This document shows positions 1 through 7,752 of a stretch of DNA of 64,000 nucleotides, piece after piece. Both the position numbers and the translations under genes were made by a program. The notes below the pieces were generated by a model. It saw only the letters and a program-made list of their open reading frames with translations, was not told the origin of the DNA and made no database searches. Numbering within the stretch: the first letter of the stretch is position 1; the number at the start of each line of letters is the position of its first letter. The DNA is from Oleiagrimonas citrea (GTDB taxonomy: Bacteria; Pseudomonadota; Gammaproteobacteria; Xanthomonadales; Rhodanobacteraceae), in assembly GCF_012395255.1 (NCBI RefSeq), contig NZ_JAAZQD010000001.1, positions 806,001-870,000 on the forward strand, written 5' to 3'.

Positions 1-354
1 GTCGGCCTGCAGCGCGACGAGACCACGCATCAGCCGACGACCTACTACGAGAAACTCACCGGCCGCATGGACGAGCGCACGGCCATGATCGTCGACCCGA
101 TGCTGGCCACCGCCGGCACCCTGATCGCCACCGTCGACATGCTCAAGGCCGCCGGCTGCAAGCGCATCAAGGGCCTGTTCCTGGTCGCCGCGCCGGAAGG
201 CCTGGATCGAGTCATCGCCACGCACCCGGACATCGAGATCTACACCGCGTCCATCGACGAGCGGCTCAACGAGAATCGCTATATCCTGCCGGGACTGGGC
301 GATGCCGGCGACCGTATCTTCGGCACGCGGCAGGACACCGCCGCATCCGCCTGA
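1..354 (+). CDS. upp: Uracil phosphoribosyltransferase, C-terminal part
   Basis: Salvage enzyme that joins uracil to PRPP to give UMP in the cytosol. The window opens inside the gene; frame 1 is open from base 1 to the TGA at 352-354, giving the last 117 residues of a protein usually near 208. The family's C-terminal half is clear: a YYEKL segment, the [13 protein letters not shown]-binding loop, AAPEGLDRV, and the uracil-binding stretch ending [13 protein letters not shown]. The N-terminus lies outside the window. No T-rich terminator follows; a short hairpin around ACGCTG/CAGCGT is the only structure before the next gene. The identification is firm. Confidence 0.95.
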   Translation, partial: VGLQRDETTHQPTTYYEKLTGRMDERTAMIVDPMLATAGTLIATVDMLKAAGCKRIKGLFLVAAPEGLDRVIATHPDIEIYTASIDERLNENRYILPGLGDAGDRIFGTRQDTAASA

Positions 355-468
355 CCCGTCGGTCCGGGGCCTGCACGCTGAAGGACGCAGCGTCACACCG
401 ACGTAAGATCGTCGGCCTATCTTGGGGGGAAGGTAGGTCTTTTCGACATGGAAATGGGGAGGTTGAAC

Positions 469-3279
469 ATGAGACTCAATGGACGTTGCGCCCTGTTCGG
501 CGCAGCTTTGGCGATGCTGTTGGCGGCGATGCCCGCCATGGCCTCGGATCTGACCATCAGCCAGTTCCGCGTGCGCGGACCGCAGGGCGGCAATGACGAA
601 TTCGTCGAACTGCACAACGGCGGCGCATCCGCCGTGGACGTGGGCGGCTACAAATTCCAGGCGTCCAACGCCTCGGGCACCGTAGGCACCCGCGCTACGC
701 TGCCCTCCGGCACCACCATCGCGCCGGGCTGCTTCCTGCTGCTGACCAACACCGCCAGCAACGGCTACTCCGGCAGCGTCGCCGGCGACATCCACTACAA
801 GACCGGCGTGACCGACACCGGCGGCCTGGCACTGACCGACGCCAGCGGCAACGTCATCGACCAGATCGGCCTGAGCGCCGGCTCGGCCTTCGGCGAAGGC
901 ACCCGCCTGAGCTCGCTGGGCTCGACCAACGCCGACCGCAGCTACGCGCGCAAGGCCGACGCCAACGGCGCCATCCAGGACACGGATGACAACGCGACCG
1001 ACTTCGCGCTGCAGCAGCCTTCCGATCCGCACGACGCGGCCAGCACCTGCACCGCTGTGGGCTTCAGCGTCTCGGTGGCCGATGCCTCCGTGACCGAGGG
1101 CAACAGCGGCGATCGCAGCCTGCAGTTCACCCTGACCCTGAGCGAGCCCGCTCCGGCGACGGGCGCCAGCGTGCGCGTGACCACAGCCGACGACACCGCC
1201 ACCGTGGCTGACCACGACTACGACGCGCTCGACCAGGTCGTCAGCTTCGCGCCGGGCGCGACCACGGCAACCGTCGACGTCACCGTGCACGGCGACACCA
1301 AGGTCGAGTCCGACGAGGACTTCTTCCTGCGCCTCAGCGATGCCTCGACCGGCCTGTCCATCGGCAACGGCCAGGCCATCGGCGCGATCCTCAACGACGA
1401 CATCGCCACGGTCGAGATCTTCGACATCCAGGGCAGCGGCAGCACCTCGCCATATGTCGGCCAGAAGGTGCGCACGCTGGACAACATCGTCACCGCGATC
1501 GGTCCGAACGGCTTCTTCATCCAGACGCCCGACGCGCGCGACGATCACAACCGCCTGACCTCCAATGGCGTCTACGTCTACACCGGCAGCGCGCCGACCG
1601 TCGCCGTCGGCGATGCGGTCGACGTGCTCGCCCGCGTCTCGGAGTACTACGACCTGACCGAGCTGAGCAGCGCCACGGTCACCGTCGACAGCCACGACAA
1701 CGCCCTGCCCGCCGCCGTCGTGTTCGACAAGAACACGCCGTCCAGCGACCCGGCGCACCTGTCCTGCGGCACCACCAACTTCGAGTGCTTCGAAGGCATG
1801 CGCGTGACCGTCGCCCACGGCATCGTCGACCGCGGCAACCAGAGCTACAGCGGCGACCGTTACGCCGAGTTCTTCGCCAGCGCCGGCGGCGTGCGCTCGC
1901 TGCGCAGCCAGGGCGTGCCCTACGGCGACCAGCCGTCGGACGTGAACTCCGGCGTGTGGGACGGCAACCCGGAAGTGTTCGAGGTCGATGCCGACGCGCT
2001 CGGCGCCGTACCCAACGGCACCGGCTACAACGGCGGCTCGCGCTTCACCGCGACCGGCGTGATGAGCTACGACTACGGCGACTACGAGCTGTGGCCGTCG
2101 TCGATCCAGGTCACCCACGACAACCCGATGCCGCGCCCGGTACACGACCGCGTCGGCATGGGCACGCTGCGCCTGGGCAACTTCAACCTGCTGCGCCTGT
2201 GCGACACCGTGGCCGGCAACACCACCTATACCTGCGGCGACCGTGGCGAGCCGAGCGAGGCGCAGCTGGCGATCAAGCTGCAGCGCCTGTCGCAGTACAT
2301 CGGCGGCGTGCTGAAGAAGCCGGACGTGCTGTCGGTGGAGGAAGTGGAGAACATCAACGTTCTGCAGCAGCTGGCCGATCAGCTCAACAGCGACTGGGGC
2401 ACGAACTACACGCCGTACCTGATCGAAGGCCATGACCCGAGTGGCATCGACGTCGGCTTCCTGGTGCGCAGCGAGCGCGTCATGGTCACCGGTATCCAGC
2501 AGCTGGGCGGTGACACCACCTGGAACGACCCGTCCAAGGGCGGCCAGACGGCTTTCCTGCAGGATCGTCCGCCGCTGCTGCTGGAAGGCCGCCTGCGCGG
2601 TCCGGGCAGCTTCGCCTTCCACGTGCTAGCGGTGCATCCGAAGTCGCGTATCGGCGTGGACAGCGGCAGCAGCGCCGACCGCAACCGCGAGAAACGCTTC
2701 CTGCAGGCCAAGGAGACCGCGCAGTTCGTGCAGGCCCTGCAGTCCGATCCGCGCTACCGCAACATGCCGCTGATCGTGATGGGCGACTTCAACGCCTACC
2801 AGTTCACCGATGGCTGGGTCGATGTAGTCGGCGCCATCGCCGGCACCTACGACGACAGCGCCAACCTGCTGGACCTGGGCGGCAACATCGTCCATCCGGC
2901 GCTGTGGAACGCGGTGCGTTCGCTGCCGAAGAACCAGCGCTACTCGTTCCTCTACACCGAACAGCTGGGTTCGATCCAGGGCTACGCCACGCGTGACGTG
3001 CCGGTGATGCAGGTGCTCGATCAGGCGCTGCTGAACACTGTCGCGCAGCGTTACTTCCAGCGCTTCGAGTACGGCCGCGGCGACCTCGACGCACCGGACG
3101 AGACCGAGTACCAGGCCTATAACGCCACCGGTCTGGAGAAAGCCGTGGGCGTATCCGATCACGACGGCTTCGTGCTCGACCTGTCGCGCCCGCACGGCCC
3201 GCATGGTCACGGCTGGTGGGGGCATCAGCACGGCCACCACCATGGTCACGACCACGACCACGGCCATCACGGCCACTGA
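469..3279 (+). CDS. ExeM/NucH-family extracellular endonuclease with histidine-rich tail
   Basis: Predicted secreted nuclease of 936 residues. The ATG at 469 is chosen over an in-frame ATG at 448 because GGGGAGG (456-462) sits six bases before it and the product then begins with a clean signal peptide ending AMPAMA. Domains in order: lamin-tail-like domain (about 24-130), Calx-beta repeat (about 195-300), an OB-like middle region, then an endonuclease/exonuclease/phosphatase domain from about 565 with GDFN near 772 and SDHDG near 895, which supply the metal and catalytic residues. The last roughly 28 residues are almost entirely His, Gly and Asp. Known family members degrade extracellular DNA; that role is inferred here. 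No GlyGly-CTERM-like anchor is seen; the His tail takes its place and may bind metal. Confidence 0.88.
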   Translation: MRLNGRCALFGAALAMLLAAMPAMASDLTISQFRVRGPQGGNDEFVELHNGGASAVDVGGYKFQASNASGTVGTRATLPSGTTIAPGCFLLLTNTASNGYSGSVAGDIHYKTGVTDTGGLALTDASGNVIDQIGLSAGSAFGEGTRLSSLGSTNADRSYARKADANGAIQDTDDNATDFALQQPSDPHDAASTCTAVGFSVSVADASVTEGNSGDRSLQFTLTLSEPAPATGASVRVTTADDTATVADHDYDALDQVVSFAPGATTATVDVTVHGDTKVESDEDFFLRLSDASTGLSIGNGQAIGAILNDDIATVEIFDIQGSGSTSPYVGQKVRTLDNIVTAIGPNGFFIQTPDARDDHNRLTSNGVYVYTGSAPTVAVGDAVDVLARVSEYYDLTELSSATVTVDSHDNALPAAVVFDKNTPSSDPAHLSCGTTNFECFEGMRVTVAHGIVDRGNQSYSGDRYAEFFASAGGVRSLRSQGVPYGDQPSDVNSGVWDGNPEVFEVDADALGAVPNGTGYNGGSRFTATGVMSYDYGDYELWPSSIQVTHDNPMPRPVHDRVGMGTLRLGNFNLLRLCDTVAGNTTYTCGDRGEPSEAQLAIKLQRLSQYIGGVLKKPDVLSVEEVENINVLQQLADQLNSDWGTNYTPYLIEGHDPSGIDVGFLVRSERVMVTGIQQLGGDTTWNDPSKGGQTAFLQDRPPLLLEGRLRGPGSFAFHVLAVHPKSRIGVDSGSSADRNREKRFLQAKETAQFVQALQSDPRYRNMPLIVMGDFNAYQFTDGWVDVVGAIAGTYDDSANLLDLGGNIVHPALWNAVRSLPKNQRYSFLYTEQLGSIQGYATRDVPVMQVLDQALLNTVAQRYFQRFEYGRGDLDAPDETEYQAYNATGLEKAVGVSDHDGFVLDLSRPHGPHGHGWWGHQHGHHHGHDHDHGHHGH

Positions 3280-3305
3280 GTCCGCAAACGGGCATCGCCC
3301 GATCC

Positions 3306-3335
3306 AAGGACCCGCCACTCGGCGGGTCCTTTTTT
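3306..3335 (+). terminator. Rho-independent terminator of the nuclease gene
   Basis: An 11-bp stem (AAGGACCCGCC paired with GGCGGGTCCTT) with loop ACTC, running into a T-tract, 26 bases after the nuclease stop codon. Confidence 0.93.
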
Positions 3336-3484
3336 GTGCGCGGGAACCTGCGCCAGCCCCGACCTACATCAGCCTCGATGAACGAAGACTAAAAAGTTTT
3401 CGCGGGGGGATGTTCGGAGAATCTCCTCAGGCGTAGGATTTCTCTCGCCGGCAATTCCGCCGGTTTCTTTTCGGGGATTCCTCG

Positions 3485-3712
3485 ATGTCGATCCACACCA
3501 AGATGACGGCCGTCGCCGCCGCTGCCCTGTTCTGCACCGCGTTCATGGCCCAACCGGTCCTGGCCGCCACCACGCAAGCCAAGCCGGCCGCGACCGCCAC
3601 CAAGAAAGCCGTGCATCACAAGAAGGCGCACCACCATCATCACAAGATGGCCAAGCACCACGCCAAGCACGCGAAGAAGGCTGTTGCCAAGGCGACGACC
3701 GCCAAGAAGTGA
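3485..3712 (+). CDS. Small secreted His/Lys/Ala-rich protein
   Basis: A 75-residue protein with an N-terminal signal peptide (cleavage probably after QPVLA, near residue 27). The mature part is about 48 residues of Lys, His, Ala and Thr only, including HHKKAHHHHHKMAKHH. It is strongly basic, low in complexity and probably disordered in the periplasm. Such short His/Lys-rich exported proteins are common in Lysobacterales but have no fixed function; metal or polyanion binding is a guess from composition. It stands alone, 205 bases after the nuclease, with a GC-rich hairpin after it. The neighbouring nuclease also ends in a His tail, which may or may not be meaningful. Confidence 0.75.
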   Translation: MSIHTKMTAVAAAALFCTAFMAQPVLAATTQAKPAATATKKAVHHKKAHHHHHKMAKHHAKHAKKAVAKATTAKK

Positions 3713-3767
3713 TCCCGGCCGCGCCTCGCGCGCGCCGGTGCGACGCCATCCACGCGTCGCATTCGAC

Positions 3768-3794
3768 TGAACGCCCGGTTCTGCCGGGCGTTCA
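3768..3794 (+). terminator. Hairpin terminator after the small His-rich gene
   Basis: TGAACGCCCGG pairs perfectly with CCGGGCGTTCA around loop TTCTG, 56 bases after the stop codon. Only a short mixed GCGTTTC tail follows, so termination may be inefficient. Confidence 0.6.
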
Positions 3795-3910
3795 GCGTTT
3801 CAAGGGTAGCCAAGAGCGCGACCGTCGACACCGCACCGACTCTGCACTGGCACCACGCCGACACGGCACTGCATCACACCGGCACCGCATCGCATGGCAG
3901 CGGCACTGAC

Positions 3911-4020
3911 CTGCGAGGAAGCTCCATCCTGCCGTCATTACCTGCGAAAGCAGGAACCCAGTGACTGCTGGATCACGCTGAAAAAGCCAGGTCACGCGAT
4001 CCCGGCTTCCACTGGGATGA
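3911..4020. repeat. Intergenic repeat, copy 1
   Basis: First of two related direct copies filling the 500-base gap before the prolyl iminopeptidase gene. Shared landmarks in order are CTGCGA, AGCTCCATCCT, CGTCATT, CCTGCGAAA(G/A)CAGGAACCCAG, CACGCGATCCCGGC and GGGATGA. The CCTGCGAAAGCAGG and CCCGGC...GGGATG parts can fold as hairpins, as in REP/ERIC-like elements. No coding sequence is seen in this gap. Confidence 0.75.
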
Positions 4021-4065
4021 AGACTGCTGGAACACCCCGCTGCGCGTAACCTCCGCCACAAGGAT

Positions 4066-4172
4066 CTGCGAACAAGCTCCATCCTTCGTCATTCCTGCGA
4101 AAACAGGAACCCAGCGACTTCGCGTGCACTGAAAAGCTAAAGGCACGCGATCCCGGCGTTCGCCGGGATGAT
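4066..4172. repeat. Intergenic repeat, copy 2
   Basis: Second copy of the same element, 45 bases after the first and in the same orientation. It ends with a good hairpin (ATCCCGGCGTTCGCCGGGAT). The two copies differ at scattered positions, so the duplication is not recent. It lies just beyond the 3' end of the minus-strand pip gene and could act as its transcript-end structure. Confidence 0.75.
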
Positions 4173-4212
4173 GGCCGAAAAAAGCATCCCCGCGACGCAG
4201 AGCCTCCGCCGC

Positions 4213-5265
<1,053 letters not shown>

Positions 5266-5410
5266 TCAGCCGAGCGATATCGACAGACTGTTGCGTCGAT
5301 CGTTAAATCCAAGACCCGAAGCGGCCGTTGGCTTGGCCGGCTCACCCCGTTACACCGACATCCTGTCCTGCGTAACTCATACACCCTCCTGCTGTCGCAT
5401 AACGTCGTCA

Positions 5411-5545
5411 GCCTAATCGCTGCGAAGGTGTCGTAGAAGCAGACAAGCCTTTGACAGAAAGTAGGATTTACCTGATTGCCGCCAGCGGATGCATATCCCA
5501 TACTGGGGCGCAACGCGTCTCTACGACGCCGAATAAGCGTTAGAG
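5411..5545 (+). other. Probable long attC site at the left edge of the array
   Basis: R''-like GCCTAAT (5411-5417), nine-base spacer, L'' GGTGTCGTAG (5427-5436), long central segment, L' CTACGACGCC (5521-5530), eight-base spacer, R' GTTAGAG (5539-5545). L'' and L' pair over ten positions with one G-T. Spacer lengths match the next site. R'' departs from RYYYAAC at its last base, and no extrahelical base is evident, so an attI-like or decayed site is an alternative. Confidence 0.5.
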
Positions 5546-5565
5546 TCCATAAGGGGGGTGTTTCT

Positions 5566-5916
5566 GTGAGTTGGGTAACCGTACTAAAGGCATCGTTTCC
5601 ATACGTCAGGGATATTGCAACCGTTGCAATACCGGCATTCACGTCTCGACCCGAAAAGAGCAAGCCTGATGCTCCAGAGGCATCGGAGCCACTCGCCGTC
5701 GCTCAAACGCAAATTAAGGAGCTCCAAGGTGCTGCTGTTGCAAATGCAGAATCCATCAAAGGACTTGCGCGGCAGCTTGAAGAGATCATTCAGGGACTTG
5801 AGCATTCTGCCACTCAACTACAACGTAAAATGGCCAAACTGATAAGCCTCCTGTATGTGTCGAGTGGCGTTGCCGTTGTCGCCCTTGGTTGTGCACTTTG
5901 GGCGCTTGCGCGGTGA
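5566..5916 (+). CDS. Cassette-encoded tail-anchored coiled-coil protein, unknown function
   Basis: A 116-residue protein beginning with GTG at 5566, chosen because AAGGGGGG (5551-5558) lies seven bases before it and the start then falls 27 bases after the cassette boundary, as expected for an integron cassette gene. It has a short hydrophobic-aromatic N-terminus (MSWVTVLKASFPYVRDI), a Pro/Ala/Glu-rich linker, a predicted coiled coil over about 45-90, and one membrane helix at the extreme C-terminus (LYVSSGVAVVALGCALWALA). It looks like an inner-membrane protein with its body in the cytosol. I do not recognise a named family; similar short coiled-coil-plus-TM proteins are frequent in cassettes. 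Its TGA is immediately followed by the next attC site. Confidence 0.75.
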   Translation: MSWVTVLKASFPYVRDIATVAIPAFTSRPEKSKPDAPEASEPLAVAQTQIKELQGAAVANAESIKGLARQLEEIIQGLEHSATQLQRKMAKLISLLYVSSGVAVVALGCALWALAR

Positions 5917-5917
5917 A

Positions 5918-5979
5918 CTCTAACAAGTTAGCCAAGCCGACGCGGGAAAGCCCCGCGCGGCTTACTTCCGGCGTTAGCC
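5918..5979 (+). other. attC recombination site
   Basis: R'' CTCTAAC (5918-5924), L'' AAGCCGACGC, short hairpin tip, L' GCGCGGCTT, R' GTTAGCC (5973-5979). L'' pairs with L' perfectly if one A is left unpaired (AAGCCG-A-CGC), the extrahelical-base signature of attC. Both R/L spacers are nine bases. The layout closely resembles attC sites of aadA-type cassettes. Confidence 0.88.
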
Positions 5980-5981
5980 CT

Positions 5982-6461
5982 ATGAAAGACATGTGGTCCT
6001 TCGTCGCAATGCAGTATTACGGGTTAATACTCAACCGTACGTACCTGGTTTCTGTTGCTGCAGACAATATTCGCGGGCAAGTCTGCCGAGGCCTGACGTC
6101 CGTCGAGGGCGGCATTGGGTTAGCTAGCTCGATCACCCACTCTCTCGCAGTTCAGGGCGACCTGGATGATCCGCGCTCGTATGTCTCAGATCGCCAATTG
6201 CTCCGCGAAAACGGAGCGAACTTCATATTTAGTCTCTCCGAGATCACATCAGTGACCTACAACCCCCGCAAGAAATGGGGAATGGGCTACTACCCCCATG
6301 ACGGACGAGTAATTGTTCAAACGCTTGAACGGCGTCTGGAGTTCATCATCCTGGGCAACCAATCCGGCGAGCAGATCGCACGTCGCCTGCGCGAGTGCGT
6401 CGCACAGGCTAACAGATCGTTCGAGGCGGACGGCTCCGCCGCCGCTCAACTCCAGCGTTAG
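5982..6461 (+). CDS. Cassette-encoded protein, unknown function
   Basis: A 159-residue soluble protein starting at ATG 5982, only eight bases after the cassette boundary; longer in-frame starts would read through the attC site and are rejected. No leader SD is obvious, so it may rely on translational coupling or read-through from the preceding cassette. I do not recognise a family. It shows MWSFVAMQYYGLILNRTYLV near the start, a central region with RSYVSDRQLL, a beta-rich stretch around ITSVTYNPRKKWGMGYYP, and a C-terminal helix with IARRLRECVAQAN. The pattern of short strands and a final helix could fit a PH-like fold, but this is only an impression. The last codons lie inside the following attC site. 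Confidence 0.72.
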   Translation: MKDMWSFVAMQYYGLILNRTYLVSVAADNIRGQVCRGLTSVEGGIGLASSITHSLAVQGDLDDPRSYVSDRQLLRENGANFIFSLSEITSVTYNPRKKWGMGYYPHDGRVIVQTLERRLEFIILGNQSGEQIARRLRECVAQANRSFEADGSAAAQLQR

Positions 6462-6463
6462 AC
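6407..6463 (+). other. attC recombination site
   Basis: R'' GGCTAAC (6407-6413) and R' GTTAGAC (6457-6463) are complementary except for one position. The inner arms GTTCGAGGCGGACGG and CCGCCGCTCAAC pair over 12 bp if C, G and A on the first arm are extrahelical, leaving CTCCG as the tip. Bulged bases on one arm only are typical of attC. The upstream cassette gene ends within the site. Confidence 0.85.
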
Positions 6464-6475
6464 CTTGTTTGCCTT

Positions 6476-6550
6476 ATGACCGAACCTTCAGTGTGGTCAA
6501 TTGCCGGTGCAATTCTAGCTTCGCTTGGGGGCGGAGCCGTCAAAGGATAA
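6476..6550 (+). pseudogene. Truncated cassette gene, N-terminal membrane-helix fragment
   Basis: An ATG 18 bases after the cassette boundary opens 24 codons reading MTEPSVWSIAGAILASLGGG then AVKG and a stop. The start resembles a widespread family of small proteins whose first membrane helix carries a LASLGGG(G/A)AIV pattern and is followed by a long coiled coil. Here the frame ends right after the glycine run, where the sequence changes character at about 6540-6551. The simplest reading is that the third cassette was cut by insertion or recombination. Family membership is judged from the short match only. Confidence 0.5.
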
Positions 6551-6798
6551 AAGGTGTCAGGGACAATTTCTTGCAGCAGGCTGATTCTGACCCGAAGCGG
6601 TCGTTCAAAAAGTGTACTCTGAACTGGGCTTTACAACCTACAAGACCCCGCAAAAATTTGTTATACATAAAACAAAGTACAAAAACCGATGGGTTACATG
6701 CAGGCTAACCTAGTTGATAGAAGTGGCCGTAAAGGCCACACTCGGTACAACCCCGAAGAGGGGTAGATTCAAGTTTGCTCTGACAGGGGGATAGAACT
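6551..6798. other. Non-coding AT-richer segment between broken cassette and TIR-like gene
   Basis: No convincing gene. It opens with AAAAGGTGTCAGGGACAATT (6549-6568), a motif type I associate with ends of small mobile or REP-like elements, and contains GACCCGAAGCGGTCGTT (6589-6605), matched at 16 of 17 positions by 5313-5329 on the other side of the array. A GTGGCC/GGCCAC hairpin lies at 6723-6739. The segment probably supplies the promoter of the following gene, but I cannot place hexamers with confidence. Confidence 0.5.
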
Positions 6799-7674
6799 GT
6801 GACCGATGAACATATCAAGGCAATCTGCGGCATCGTCATGCCCATATCTGAGATCGACGGCTGCACCGAGTCGCACTGGGCAGATGTTCTTGAGATCATT
6901 ACCGAGGCCGTTGAAGACGCCAATTTCTCGGCAAATTTGGTAAGCAACGCCGATGACGTCGGAATCATCCACAAAAGAATAATTCAGAACTTATACGATA
7001 ACCCTATTGTTGTATGTGATGTCAGCGGCAAAAACCCAAATGTGATGTTTGAATTAGGCCTGCGCTTAGCATTTGATAAACCAACCATAATCGTTAAAGA
7101 TGATAAAACATCATACTCTTTCGATACATCTGCGATAGAACATATCGAGTACCCGAGAGACCTTCGTTTTTCTAAAATCGTTGAGTTCAAAGAAAAACTT
7201 TCCGCCAAAATTTCAGCTACACATGAAAAGGCCACACAAGATAAGAATTTCACGACATTCCTCAAGCATTTCGGAGAATTCACTGTAGCTAAATTGCAAA
7301 AAAAGGAAGTTTCAGGACAAGAATTTATACTCGAAGAGCTAAAAGGCATGCGATATGCCATACAACGGCTGGAACATAGGAAGTATCTTGACAGCCGCAA
7401 AGATTTCCTCAGAAGAACAATTCCGAGCAGGGACATTGATATCTGCTTGGGCGGTCGATCCGAGGCCGCTATTGAAAAAGCTTTTTCGTCAGCAAAACAA
7501 ATTCCGGAATTATGCGACGTGGAGATATTCCACCGAAGCCCTGATCATGCACATATTTTAGCTTCGATTATTGATGGCGAGAATATCAATATCGAGCAGA
7601 TTGAAGAGCGTATCGGTGGTCGTGTACGACTACGTAGACTGCGTAATCGCTCAGCAAATAAGACAAGTAATTAA
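6799..7674 (+). CDS. TIR/nucleoside-deoxyribosyltransferase-like domain protein, possible defence effector
   Basis: A 291-residue soluble protein starting at GTG 6799 (AGGGGG nine bases before). Residues about 8-115 look like the Rossmann-type fold shared by nucleoside 2-deoxyribosyltransferases and TIR-like NAD hydrolases: a first strand CGIVMPI, a helix with ITEAVEDANF, strand IVVCDVSG, then NPNVMFELGLRLA with the conserved Glu, and strand PTIIVKDD. The middle (about 120-190) is helical and charged; the C-terminal third ends in a basic tail. It is clearly more AT-rich than its neighbours and stands alone in an accessory island. Relatives are often labelled RNA helicase in databases, which the sequence does not support. 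NAD or nucleotide cleavage and phage defence are inferences from fold and context. Confidence 0.65.
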   Translation: MTDEHIKAICGIVMPISEIDGCTESHWADVLEIITEAVEDANFSANLVSNADDVGIIHKRIIQNLYDNPIVVCDVSGKNPNVMFELGLRLAFDKPTIIVKDDKTSYSFDTSAIEHIEYPRDLRFSKIVEFKEKLSAKISATHEKATQDKNFTTFLKHFGEFTVAKLQKKEVSGQEFILEELKGMRYAIQRLEHRKYLDSRKDFLRRTIPSRDIDICLGGRSEAAIEKAFSSAKQIPELCDVEIFHRSPDHAHILASIIDGENINIEQIEERIGGRVRLRRLRNRSANKTSN

Positions 7675-7752
7675 AATACTGCGCACGCACCGCAGTAGAA
7701 CGAAAAGGGGACGGAGGGAATTAAGCCAATGCCTGAAACCTTCTAAGGTGCC

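Larger units (their letters stand above)
5411..6550 (+). mobile_element. Integron-type gene cassette array without visible integrase
   Basis: Three sites with attC geometry (5411-5545, 5918-5979, 6407-6463) separate short promoterless genes all read in the same direction, each gene starting 8 to 27 bases after the GTTAG core of the preceding site. Cassette limits, taking recombination after the G of GTTAG, are 5540-5973, 5974-6457 and 6458 onward; the third is broken near 6540. Codon use and base composition are less GC-rich than in the flanking genes. No integrase gene or recognisable remnant lies between pip and the first site, so this resembles a cluster of attC sites lacking integrase (CALIN). 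The middle and right sites are strong; the left one is weaker. Confidence 0.78.

Noticed and set aside
448-468. Earlier ATG for the secreted nuclease
   Set aside because: It lies before the SD and would put acidic and extra residues ahead of the signal peptide.
3203-3712. Runs of CAC/CAT and AAG codons looking like tandem repeats or a CRISPR
   Set aside because: They encode the His-rich tail and the His/Lys-rich protein; there are no evenly spaced repeats or unique spacers. No CRISPR array was seen anywhere in the window.
6703-6739. GGCTAAC followed by a GTGGCC/GGCCAC hairpin, resembling half an attC
   Set aside because: No matching GTTRRRY core follows at any suitable distance, so it is not a complete site.
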